DNA from: Agrypnia vestita
Taxonomy: Eukaryota > Arthropoda > Insecta > Trichoptera > Phryganeidae
Direction: 5' to 3'
Assembly (NCBI GenBank): GCA_016648135.1
Contig: JADDOH010002261.1
Span: 248,001-312,000, forward strand
DNA: 64,000 nucleotides
Under the pieces are notes generated by a model, which did not search any database, had not been told where the DNA came from, and worked only from the letters and a program-made list of their open reading frames with translations. The position numbers and the translations under genes were made by a program. Below, one piece after another: positions 34,990 through 45,012 of the stretch; position 1 is the first letter of the stretch, and the number at the start of each line of letters is the position of its first letter.

Positions 34990-37904
34990 CTTCTCCAGAT
35001 TGATTCAACGCCCGGGTTGCGATTTGTGATGTTCTTAAAAATTCACCTCCACCTTTTACCGGGTAGCTATTGTAATTTGACAGCTACTAGCAGCTTTAGA
35101 TGGTCTATCGAATCCACCTTTCCATCCACTATAACCTTCTCTTGCATCTCCAGCAGTCTAGCATCATTTGCCAAAATTTACATTATATGCAAAAATAAAA
35201 TGTAAAATGAAAATGGGATTGAAATGTTTAATTTTTGAAACTATTGTGTAAATAATGCAAAGAAACAAGATTTCAACATTAATAATGCACGATTTTCGAA
35301 GCTAAATTTGCCATTACAGTATTACAATGAAACTCTGCCGTCTTGAATATTATATTGAATAAAGCCTTTTCAATTCATGATTTTTTAATACCACCATTCT
35401 CTTTGACAGACAAAGCGCTACTTGAACAGATTTATATTATACACGTTCAAGATTCGGCGAAGGTTCGTCACGAGGGTGAATTAAAAATGGAATTTAAAAA
35501 AAAATCATAAGACGATCAGAAAGGGGGCATTGTTCCGTGCGAGGGGAGGGGGTGTAATGTTTACATGCTATTGTCGGGGAAAATTGAGATTTTTCTGGAT
35601 TAAAGTTCTTTATATTGTTAGCTGGGGGGTATGTATGAATTCATTCACTCAACTTTTCCTTTCACGAATACAAATTTAATTTTTTCCTCCCTCGCTGTGA
35701 ATGGTCCGTGTATGCTCGCCATGGAAACGTGCTCTTTGTGATATTCTTCTGCTATTGTCCAATTTGTGTAAGCCGCGGTCCTGCCTCAAAAAAATCTTTT
35801 GGCTCTGTACACACCTTTATAATTACGGTCCACGTTCTTTTAACCTACTATGTACACAGGTGAGTCGATAACCTCAATTTATAAAGTAAACTTAATTTAA
35901 TCTCTTAAATAAATGTGACTCTAAGGTGTCATTTTCATTTTCATGTATTCATGTATTGTTTTCAATAAAAGAGTAGAAAGGGGCATATTAAAAATAAAAG
36001 CTTTGATATATTACGATTATTTATCTACAATTCCTTAATGTTGCGAAAATAATTTCTGACTTTAAGCATGAAATTCAACTGAACGAAATTTTATTTTTAG
36101 TGTTATTCAAACTAGGAACTATTTGATTATATGTATTTTTGCCAAATTAGAAGCGTACAAAATTTATCCTTGTACAATAAAATTCAGGTAGTTTAGATTT
36201 CTTTAAAAGCATTTTCTGCTATTACGTAATGTTTTTCGATCATCTCAATTTTATAGAATTTTCGTAGACTAGAAGGACCAACATACCTGGATGTTTTCCG
36301 AACTTTAACATTTATCTCCGAGATTTAAGGGTAACAGTAAGCACACGCATCTTAAGACAAAATATAATATTACTAGCGTGAGAGCTAATTTGTCGATAGA
36401 AGTTTAAATATTTAAGTTTTTCAATATATAACTCAAAGTCTGAAAGCTTCTGGATTACCAATTACCAACCTTTGTGTTTTGAACATAATAAGTATAAAAA
36501 CAAAAAATCTTGATGAATTTGTTTTATTTTCGGAATTAATTTATTATTCTAAAATGAATAATTTCTTTCTGGAAAAAATCAGTAAGCAGAATGATGAGAT
36601 GAATATTTAACTCTTTGAATGACAATCATATTACACCTTGATAATAATATTGTAACTATTCATGCTAAGTCATAATGCCACTATAAATCTCAAACGGTTA
36701 CCTGGATATATTATTTTCGCAATAAATTGAGATAAACCTTAATGGCATGAGTCGCATATTTTCTTGATATCTATTGCATGACATGGCAAAAACAAAAACG
36801 CAATTCTAAACACAGCCAAGAATTTGGCCATTTAATCGAAAGTAATAAACAATTGTTTGATACTCTCGATTTTCTCTTGATCGGATCGAAACACCCATTT
36901 ATGTCTATATGTATATGATATGTATATAATTATAGATTGTATATAATATGTTATGTATGTATATAATAAAAGATTATATATTATATGTTAACACTAAATA
37001 AAGCATATATAACGACCTAATAGGACCTGAGATAAATTGAACCAAAATAATGATGATTGGCGATGGAATTGGACTACTGGCCAAGCAAAAATAGCGTGCA
37101 GCATGGCAAAGAGATCATCTTCTTTTTCTTTTTCTTTTAGTAGATCTGTTGATATAGATTGATACAGATTTGATACAAAAAACTACGCCTCCTGGGATGA
37201 CGAGGTCCAGCTATCCCTCCATTTTTTTCGGTGGACCCGGTTGTGTCATCCGAAGGGGATTTCATTCGCTGTATGCACGTGTCTGCCACTGTAGATTCTG
37301 GCTTCATCATGCTATGTCCTCTATTTTGTAGGTTTTTTCCTTATGTCTGCATTTCGGACACAATCACGTAGAGTTTTTCTAGTTCACCTTCATTTTTAGG
37401 ACAGAGAGATCATGAATAATTATTTTTTTTGGATCCTGTATAAATGATAACTAACGTGTTGCTATAATTAAGATAAGAAATTGTATGGGAGATGGAAGAA
37501 ATTCTAGAGTTTGATTATCAAAACCAACTGGCCTTAATTAAATTAAATTTTAATAAAGAAAATTATATATCTTTTTAAAAATGTTTAGTTTTTGCAATTA
37601 TTATTAAAAATATAAATATTTTCATCAATAACCTGAAATAAATCATTGTTAATATTTGAGACATTATTGCTACAGCTTCACTCTGAAAACTAAAAATATA
37701 TATTAGGTATCTTGGCATTACCTTCACCTTATTTTATTACGATTCATAGACCCGAATACTTTAATGAGAGACAATAATTTAATGATTTTAAGGTATGTAC
37801 AAGGTATTTTTTAAATTATTTAAGTATTAATTCTATATTCGGGCCATATTCGTTAGTTTTATTTTTACTTTCTCACATATATTATGAATATCATGTCTCA
37901 TTCT
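34990..37904. other. Spacer with moderate-GC patches at 35500-35880 and 37130-37400
   Basis: No gene is recognised. Both patches lack an ORF of convincing length and have no copy elsewhere in the window. An AT-only microsatellite-like tract runs 36900-37000. Confidence 0.45.
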
Positions 37905-38045
37905 GTTTCTTGTATTGTTTTCTATTGTTGACTTTGGCATAAAAAATGCTGAATTGGGTGGCGAAAGTGTACGGCCGATACGGGAGCTATTGCTCATATA
38001 ACGGTCCTGGGTGTGTGGTGGGTCCCTCTTCACTGTCTAACTGAT
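37905..38045 (-). repeat. Dispersed coding-like repeat, inverted pair with 21655-21780
   Basis: On the minus strand it reads SEKRDPPHTQDRYMSNSSR and continues open through PPNSAFFMPKSTIENN, further than the 21.7-kb copy. In-frame similarity between two dead copies argues for a coding ancestor. Identity unknown. Confidence 0.55.
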
Positions 38046-38075
38046 GCGCAGTAAATGGAAAAGTGGTCCCTCTAC

Positions 38076-38143
38076 AATAATTTCTACAATGTTAACGCCA
38101 AATCGATATTATCGATGGATATATTAACATTGTAGAAATTATT
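38076..38143. repeat. Perfect 20-bp inverted repeat, 28-nt spacer
   Basis: AATAATTTCTACAATGTTAA at 38076-38095 is exactly complementary to 38124-38143. The spacer contains two ATCGAT motifs. It lies 250 bp before the family A foldback and might be a tiny MITE. Confidence 0.9.
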
Positions 38144-38188
38144 CATGATGACAGTTTAGGTGTATGGAAGACAAACTATGTTATGTTA

Positions 38189-38264
38189 TTCGAGTTTAAT
38201 TATATTTTATATTTTAACCAAACATCTTCGAGTTTAATTATATTTTATATTTTAACCAAAAATC
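38189..38264 (+). repeat. Tandem duplication, 2 x 38 bp
   Basis: The unit starting TTCGAGTTTAATTATATTTT at 38189 recurs at 38227 with one or two differences. Confidence 0.95.
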
Positions 38265-38448
38265 TCACTTCACTTGTTCATGAAATATGCCGATATTGAG
38301 TAGAGATAATATACGTTTTCCATCGATTTTCCATCAATTTCCATGAAAAAGCGGTAGAACAATAGACCTTCGTCTTAAAAAAATGATATTGTTCAACTTT
38401 AAATAGTTACGGATATTTTATACGAACCGTATGTTTTTCCGAGAGACA

Positions 38449-38494
38449 GTTCTCGACGTTTCGTTGAAGTCGTATTCAACATCATCAGGAGAAC
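38449..38494 (-). ncRNA. Hammerhead-ribozyme-like motif, intact core (A1 left arm)
   Basis: Minus strand, 5'-3': GUUCUC (stem I), CUGAUGA (38488-38482), one U, stem II GUUGAA/UUCAAC closing UACGAC (6 perfect pairs), GAAAC (38462-38458), GUC (38457-38455), then GAGAAC, which pairs with GUUCUC over 6 of 6 positions. Stem III would be the palindrome ACGU, too short for a monomer loop but suited to a paired (dimeric) hammerhead. Predicted cleavage is after C at 38455. The one departure from the textbook core is the unpaired U between A9 and stem II. In vitro activity is not shown by sequence. Confidence 0.65.
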
Positions 38495-38684
38495 GACCTG
38501 TACCCGCGGAGGTACAGGGCGGACTGACTAATGTTTCGTGAACGGGAACGTAAATTATATGCTCTTTGTTGTGGAGTGTTCACTTTTTATATCGCACAAG
38601 TGAACACTCCGAAACAAAGTGCATATAATTCACGGAAACATTAATCAGTCCGCCCTATGCCTCCCCGGGTCGTACCTACAGGTC

Positions 38685-38730
38685 GTACTCCTGATGACGT
38701 TGAATACGACTTCGACGAAACGTCGAGAAT
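38685..38730 (+). ncRNA. Hammerhead-ribozyme-like motif (A1 right arm)
   Basis: Plus strand: stem I GUACUC, CUGAUGA (38691-38697), one C, stem II GUUGAA/UUCGAC (6 pairs, one G-U) around UACGAC, GAAAC (38717-38721), GUC (38722-38724), GAGAAU. Stem I has three outermost core-proximal pairs, one A-A mismatch, then two more. Core bases are complete. Compensating G-U rather than random mismatch in stem II fits selection or recent common origin with the left arm. Confidence 0.6.
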
Positions 38731-39532
38731 TGTCTCTCGGAAAAATATCCGTAGCCATTTACAGTTCAGTATGTCTAACGACCGTAATAATAACCTTAAC
38801 TCTTTAAAAAATTATATTGTTTATGAGACGACAATGATTAAGTCACAAATAAAAAGAATATGATTTCTTCGTGTCGTGAAAAATATTCGTTTTGTCATTC
38901 AGACTATGTGCTTCAGCGCGAGTTTCGTTAGCTTGACGCCTCGAATTACCTGAGAAGTTTTACCCAATTTGGCGGGTTTATCCAGACCTGGCACCTCCCG
39001 AGATGCAGGTGGATCGTTGCACTTCATGTCAAGTCTCATTACATTCACTTGTGTTGTAAGAAGACTTCTCCGTTCTTTCATTTTGTTCTCCGGGTCCATC
39101 TGCGTCGCTTTTTACAATACGGGACCTATACTAAAACAGAATTAAGTAAATTCAATTCTTTCAGCCTTGTATGCAATCCTTTTCAAATCGAAGTTTTCAG
39201 AATTTTGAGTGATGGTGAAGGAATAGAAAGTTGACATTTATTTTTAAATATTCATGGCTTATCTTTTGTAAAACAATAGACCGTCATAAAAGTAATTTAT
39301 ATCAAATATTAAAAATTAAATCGCTTTGATATGTCACATAAAATGATTAAAACCTTGTGAAAATTTGAAAAATATTTTTTGTAAAATTGTTGTAATTTTG
39401 TCATATGTTACTGTAGATACCGTAAATTTTTAAATTACTATGCCTGTGATAAAATGCTTCATAAATACAAAAATATTTAAAAAAAAATTATGATGTGTTT
39501 TTATCCACTTATTATTAATTATTCATTAATTT

Positions 39533-39574
39533 ACACCTAGATGTTTCGGAAAAACCTTTCCATCGTCAGAGTGT
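39533..39574 (-). ncRNA. Hammerhead-ribozyme-like motif (family C left arm)
   Basis: Minus strand, 5'-3': ACACU (stem I), CUGACGA (39569-39563, allowed N7 = C), one U, stem II GGAAA/UUUCC around GGUU (5 perfect pairs), GAAAC (39547-39543), AUCU with cleavage-site A (triplet CUA), then GGUGU pairing with ACACU (4 Watson-Crick pairs plus G-U). The stem III palindrome seen intact in the right arm (ACAUGU) is one base off here. Confidence 0.5.
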
Positions 39575-39767
39575 TTTATAAATGTTAAAATATCAAAATT
39601 AATTATTTTTTGTTTTTGTTTTTGAAATTATTTTTAAAAATTATTGCTGAAGTTCTTGAATTCACAAAATTATTGGATTTTTTTAGAATAATTGTGTGTA
39701 ATAAAGAACTCCAGCAAAAATAATAGTTAAAAATAAATTTTCATTTTGATATATTGACATTTACAAA

Positions 39768-39804
39768 TCACCCCGACGATGGAAAGGTTTTTCCGAAACA
39801 TGTA
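39768..39804 (+). ncRNA. Degenerate hammerhead-like motif (family C right arm)
   Basis: CUGACGA has become CCGACGA, stem II GGAAA/UUUCC and GAAAC are kept, the palindrome ACAUGU followed by A is intact, but no stem I pairing remains. Predicted inactive. Confidence 0.45.
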
Positions 39805-39833
39805 ATAAAAAAATGATAATAAGTAGATACAAA

Positions 39834-41854
39834 CAAATAGTACAATCAATTGTTTTAAATGTCAATTCACAAAGTTCCCCAACTAATTGAAAAAACAAAA
39901 ATATGATTCCAAAATCACTCACCATTTTCTAAATTGACTCCATTATTTGCAAAGCGGCGGTTTTAATTATTCTAATCCTCTAATGTATAAGATTTATTTA
40001 AATTGCATATTCGGTATCCGATCGCCCTCCGCGCTTCACGCGTGAGGGTTACAGGTTAAGAGGCACAAATTATCACGCCCAGTCATCTTCAGGACGCCGT
40101 AAGATCGATCGGAATAACACGTTTATGATTTCTTATTAAGGAAGGACTTCTTTTAAAGGCAATATGGTAAAAAAGTACAGAGACAAAATGATAAATAATG
40201 TACGTGAGGCTTGAGTGAAAAGTTGTGGAAAAAATTTTCATGTGGCCAATAAGTACAAGCAGGAATCGATAAAAGTTGTGTCTGTGGATAGATTTCGATA
40301 TCCCATCTACCGCGGGAGGACTAGGGATTACAGACAAAGGATTTTTTGAAAAATTAATTCGTTGTAGTAAGAATAGAGCCTTGTTTACGAGTTGAATAAT
40401 TTATGCAAAAAAACTCTGAAAAGAGTGCACAATTAGTACTTGCACTTTTATTACTTTCATAAAAAGATAATACGTATTAAACGGCTGCCGGTTTCGCGAA
40501 TAAAATATGTCCAAATTAAATTTACTTTCCCTAACTTCGTCACAAAAGGTTGTTTGCAAATTAGAATGTGAAGGACTGCTTACCTTAATTGAAAGAAAAG
40601 TAATAAAAAAAAACAAAAGTTTTTATTTCTCCGCTTGAAAGTACGGTGTTGGCACTTGTGTTAAGGGGTTGGCTATTTCTTTTAATTAATTTTTGTCTCT
40701 GGCGAGGAATTTTTCCAGTTGTGAAATGAATTTTCTTCTCGGCACATAAAATTTGCAATAAATTATGCACTTAATGTGTATTTGGAAGCGGGTGACGACA
40801 TCGATCTATATTCAAATGAGGGAAAAGCGTTGGCTCAATTTTTAAATGATATTCTTATACAGGCAATACTCTTCGATAAAAATAGCCGACCTTAAAGAAA
40901 ATAGAGGGTCGCATTTAAATTTTCTTCAAAAACATCACTGAATGAATACCCGAGAAAATAATGATAATAACGTGTAGATTCAACGGTTTAAATAAAATGC
41001 ATTATGTATTAAACTTTTTTCGTAGATACACTTTACATATAGTCATGAATATTTCATATTGAATGGTGACTATGAAAATTGGTGATACCATTCCACAGAA
41101 TCTGTCTGTCATTCATACAAAAAAATTTCGTACCAATAGAAGTATTATTTAAAAATACTGTTAAATATTTTTTATTAGATGGTTTCAAATATCTATGTTA
41201 TTTTAAATTTCATATATGTGGAAATTCAAGGAGGTATAACCTTTCCAAATATTTCTACAAATGTTAAAATATATGGCCACAGTAACAGATCATAATGTTT
41301 TCTAGTGCGGCAAATACAAGAAAGAATTTTCTAAAAAAATTTGAGATTAATGTGTTCTGTCATCGTTCTTCCAATATTTGTTAGTACTGTTTTTATTAAG
41401 TTTACTTTCTTTATGATACAGTTATTTATATTTGTAAATTATTTTAAAAAATTACACTCTAGTTTCAATGCACACCCCTTTTAAGACATACCTTAATATT
41501 ATTATGTAAAAAAGAGGGTCTTGTCATCAAAGCATTAAAATACTTTATTTCGTAAGTGAGTTGTTGAAATCTATAGTGGACTATGGGACAAAATATTTTT
41601 TAGAGTTTTATATTCTCTTCAAATACGATAAATTTGTATTGTCTCTGAAAATAGGACATGAATACAGTTTTTACAGATTGGATGAAAAAATACATTGATC
41701 TTTATAGCCTAAAATGCACGAATTTATGCAAAAGCTGGATTATGTAACACATAGTCCACTTATTCTTCATGACGAGCGCAGCTGGTGGAGATAACCATGA
41801 TGTCAAGGTTTGAATGAAATCAAATAGTCAATTGTTATTTTATTTAAGTGTTAA
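39834..41854. other. Spacer, GC-richer at 40010-40330
   Basis: No gene is recognised. The 10-bp palindrome TCACGCGTGA lies near 40036 in a GC-richer patch. Remaining ORFs are chance. Confidence 0.5.
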
Positions 41855-42085
41855 ATAAACCGTATATTTTAAACGAACCGTATATATTACAGAGAAGCAA
41901 GTCTTGACGTTTCACTGAAGTCTTCTTCAGAAGAGCGTCCTATCACGGCGGAGGTATAAATCGAACTGCACTTCCGCCGTGATAGGACGCTCTCCTGATG
42001 AAGCTGAATAAGACTTCAGTGAAACGTCGAGATTTTGTTTATTTATTTTATTTTATTTATTTTATCGACCGTAATAATAACCTTC
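41855..42085. mobile_element. Family A foldback element, shorter copy (A2)
   Basis: Arms 41901-41955 and 41968-42032 fold back, sharing TGACGTTTCACTGAAGTCTT and AGAGCGTCCTATCACGGCGG. Flanking ACGAACCGTATA at 41872 and tail CGACCGTAATAATAACC at 42065 match the other family A copies. The left-arm ribozyme module lost about 10 bases, removing the 5' strand of stem II. The right-arm module is complete. Confidence 0.8.
41991..42032 (+). ncRNA. Hammerhead-ribozyme-like motif (A2 right arm)
   Basis: Plus strand: UCUC (stem I), CUGAUGA (41995-42001), one A, stem II GCUGAA/UUCAGU around UAAGAC (6 pairs, closing G-U), GAAAC (42021-42025), GUC (42026-42028), GAGA pairing with UCUC. All core bases are present. 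Stem II differs from A1 at paired positions (C-G here, U-A or U-G there), which is a covariation within the family. Confidence 0.55.
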
Positions 42086-44395
42086 ACTATTTTGTAATTG
42101 TTACCTATCTTATTCAATTAGGTAATGGTTATGACTTAGTGTATCGAAAAAAAGATTTTTTCGTGTAAATGAAATCAATTTGAAAATAATTTAAAAAAAA
42201 TCCTATTTAAAAGGTTAAAAATTAATAACAAGAAAATTACGCATTTTTATCAAAAAGAATCGTTAGATAATGTTATTAGTAAGATGAGTGCAAAATTTGA
42301 ACAAAATCGGCTACATATTTTTTGAGATACCTCCACCATTCTAAAAAAGTGAGTTTCGAGAAAAAAGCAAAAGAATAATGTAATTCGTTTAAAATTCACC
42401 TGCCACTCTAGCTTTAAATGAGTGATGACTCAAATTATTTTAATAACTTCAAACTATAAACGTAAGTTTTTGAAAAAAAAAGTTTTTTTTTCAAAATGTC
42501 AAGGTGGTGAAATCTCTTAAAACTGTTAATAAATTACCTGATAAATTGTATATTATACTTACTCTCTTAGATATGGGAATAAATTAATGAATATTGCAAT
42601 CAGAAAAAAGGGCAGAAGTACGGAATAATGGGTTTTCATTATCACGTTATCGTTATACGTTTTCAGGATAATCAAAGAATTCGCCAACCATCATTCTCGT
42701 TAACGTTTCGTTTCTTGCGATACCAAATAAATATTTTCATAATCATTAATGCGTGCAATTATAACATTAATTGAGAGCTGTATTTTTTATAATCTAAACC
42801 TAAAACTTTTTAAAGGAAATATTAAATATTGTCTAATGCTCGTCGATTATTGAATCTTCTAAATACGTGATCACGCCGGGTTTTTCGTGGACAAACTCTG
42901 TTTTGTCATTTCTTTCATACTATTAATCGGAAGACATGATTATCAATTTAATGAATTATATTAGATTATAAAATGTAAGGGCAGTCGTTTGTTAATATCA
43001 TCCATATGAAGATAGATTAGTACTGACAAAAAAATTGTAAATAAACTTTATTTGAGCTTTTTAAATAATCTTTTATTGAAGGAAAACGTAATTTATGCCC
43101 TTTTTCTCATCCAATATAATACACACATATTAGTCGAACCAGATCGAATGGGTTTCCAATTTCATCAGTAATTTAAAAAAAATTCGACCATAATCACATT
43201 TTTGTGGCGAAGTCTAAATATTTTCTTATAAGTATCAATACTTAATATGAGTAGTATCGACTTGGACATTAAATTCGTCGTAGAAAAATATGTATATACA
43301 TGGTTACAAACCAATCTTCATGCATTAATATTAAATTATTCTTTCTATTGTCTAAATAACAATAGCGGATGAGTGTTTTAATTTTAAACAACGAAGAGCA
43401 GTATTGCAGAATTTTATGCAGCAAATGTAGAAATTGCTGAATTGGAGACGGTTTGGTGAGCCGCATTGTTTCCAGAACTCATTAGAATCGGACCGCCACA
43501 ACCCTGCTGCAGGATGGGGGTGGATTTTCCGGTCTCGATTAAAAAATATTCTGACGCCGAAAATCGTCTTTATATTCGCTTAAAAAATTTTGTTTCAAAA
43601 TTTTTATTGTGAATTTGTAAAATAATCTATAATCCTTCATCCATTTCAGCAGCATTTTTAACTCAGGGAATATCCATAAATCAATGAAGCCGTGATTGGA
43701 GAGTTGGCTTGTCAAACCAGGGAAATGCTGTATTTAGCCAAGAAAGCTTGGATCGGATGCGTAGAACGGGCTGGTGTATTATCGCAATAGAGCTGCCAAT
43801 GTTAGCTGCTTCGACACGAAGTTTGCAGACACTTACTAACTTTTATTTATAAACAAGAATACTGGAAACAAACTTAAGCTGGAATACTATTCTTTATTTC
43901 GCACTAGTCGCTCGAGAATATTCCACTTTTCTCTGATACACTTTATTCGCGCCGTTTCTATTGCATAGACTTCACGGTTCGCTTGTCTATTTTCTTCGCT
44001 TCTATGGTCAATCTCAGCTATTACAACAAAAACTGTCAGAGGTAGCGAAGGCGTTCTTTTTGAATCTTCTAGCATATTTTTATGTGTTCGGTAGATTTCT
44101 AGATTATGGTAAAATCTTTAAGATTGTTCGAAAAACTTCGGTTGCCTGCAGTTCTTCACGATTTCAGAATGTCGTTTTGTTGTAGGAGTACGCGTAAAAC
44201 TTAGAACGCTAAGAGTGGGGTACTAAAGACTCAAACATACCTACAAGATAAAATATTATGATTAAACAACAAGTTTTGACTCAATATCATGGTTTAATGC
44301 ATTGCGAACGACTATGGATATGTTTTTCACGATAACGATAAAAAATCTACGATATGTGAATACATAAATGTAAAATGGTATTTGCCCCCTATGTG
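42086..44395. other. AT-rich spacer; GC-richer patches 43440-43570 and 43690-43830
   Basis: No gene is recognised. The two patches contain no frame of convincing length and no repeat partner in this window. Confidence 0.5.
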
Positions 44396-44758
44396 GGGGC
44401 ATAGCGGGGAAAATGTATTGTTACTTTAACAACAAAACATAAACTGACAAAATCTTACCTTTTTCACATTTCTTGTACTTTTAATTATGAAATCCAGAAG
44501 GTAGGTACTGCTTCAAAACAAAAAAATTAACACCACAATATACAATTGAGTTCGAGAAAGAATTGCAGTTAATTTCACGTATTTTTTTAAACAAAAACAC
44601 TGTTTTTTAGTTTTTTTTTGTATAACATAAACGGCTGTCGAAATGACATGGATCGCACGTGAAGGTCACGTGCCGACTGACGACCGATTAAAGCGAGCCC
44701 TTTGAAACATTGCACGACGTTTCGTTCGAGCTGTCATAGGGATTCCCCGCTATGCCCC
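44396..44758. repeat. Segment bounded by a 16-bp G/C-rich inverted repeat
   Basis: GGGGCATAGCGGGGAA at 44396-44411 is exactly complementary to 44743-44758. Further CCCC-rich copies of the motif follow up to about 44785. The interior has no ORF. It may be a small MITE; target duplications were not found. Confidence 0.6.
44655..44673. promoter_or_regulatory. Perfect palindrome with two E-boxes and a nuclear-receptor half-site
   Basis: GCACGTGA, AGG, TCACGTGC: two CACGTG E-boxes (bHLH sites) sit symmetrically, and the junction creates AAGGTCA, a nuclear-receptor half-site. Binding is a motif-level inference only. It lies inside the 44396-44758 segment. Confidence 0.3.
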
Positions 44759-44829
44759 GCTACCCCACTATGCCCCCCCTCCTCCCCTACATACTTCTGA
44801 TGTGACAACTTTTGCCTCTCTCTTCTCAC

Positions 44830-45012
44830 TCATGCTTGCCTATCGTTGTGGCTATTATCTAGATCATCGTCAGAAAACACAGACCCTAACAAGCTCAAAT
44901 CCTTGATTAAAATAGAATATACTGGTCCAATGCTTACTGCCGCTTTGTTCGCAAGTTCTTGGAATGTGATACGACGATCCTGCATAGCCAAAGTCCGCAC
45001 CTGGTCAATCAC
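44830..45012 (-). pseudogene. mariner-like transposase N-terminal helix-turn-helix relic
   Basis: The minus frame reads IDQVRTLAMQDRRITFQELA and then SIGPVYSILIKDLSL. The pattern V-R-x-L-x-x-x-D-R-R-x-T-x-x-E-x-A followed by S-I-x-x-x-Y-S-I-L-x-x-D-L-x-L is the second helix-turn-helix of mariner/Tc1-type transposases. No DDE motifs or termini were found nearby, so only about 60 codons remain. It is a different lineage from the mariner at 54.5 kb. Confidence 0.55.

Larger units (their letters stand above)
38398..38803. mobile_element. Family A foldback element, best copy (A1)
   Basis: The left arm from about 38400 and the right arm ending about 38764 fold back over about 180 bp each, centred near 38585. 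Shared arm motifs include TTACGGATATTTT or its GCTACGG variant, TCCGAGAGACA, CGTCGAGAA, GGCGGACTGA and GAGTGTTCACTT. A family tail (CGACCGTAATAATAACC) follows at 38778-38796. There is no ORF. Each arm carries one hammerhead-like module, on opposite strands. Transcription of either strand would give one sense and one antisense copy in a long hairpin. Confidence 0.85.
39497..39833. mobile_element. Family C foldback element
   Basis: Ends pair as inverted repeats (TTTTATCCACTTATTATTAA region at 39499 with its complement near 39808-39833), and an inner perfect 25-bp repeat (39543-39567 with 39775-39799, containing CGGAAAAACCTTTCCATCG) is the hammerhead-like module in opposite orientations. Further inside, GCTGAAGTTCTT at 39645 faces AAGAACTCCAGC near 39705. 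There is no ORF. Sequence is unrelated to families A and B apart from the ribozyme layout. Confidence 0.75.

Noticed and set aside
36993..37110. Possible LINE RT tail (WRWNWTTGQAK-like reading)
   Set aside because: Match is too short and lacks the flanking basic motif seen in the accepted LINE fragments.
43150..43172. CUGAUGA followed by GAAACC on the minus strand
   Set aside because: Only five bases separate the two core segments, so no stem II exists.
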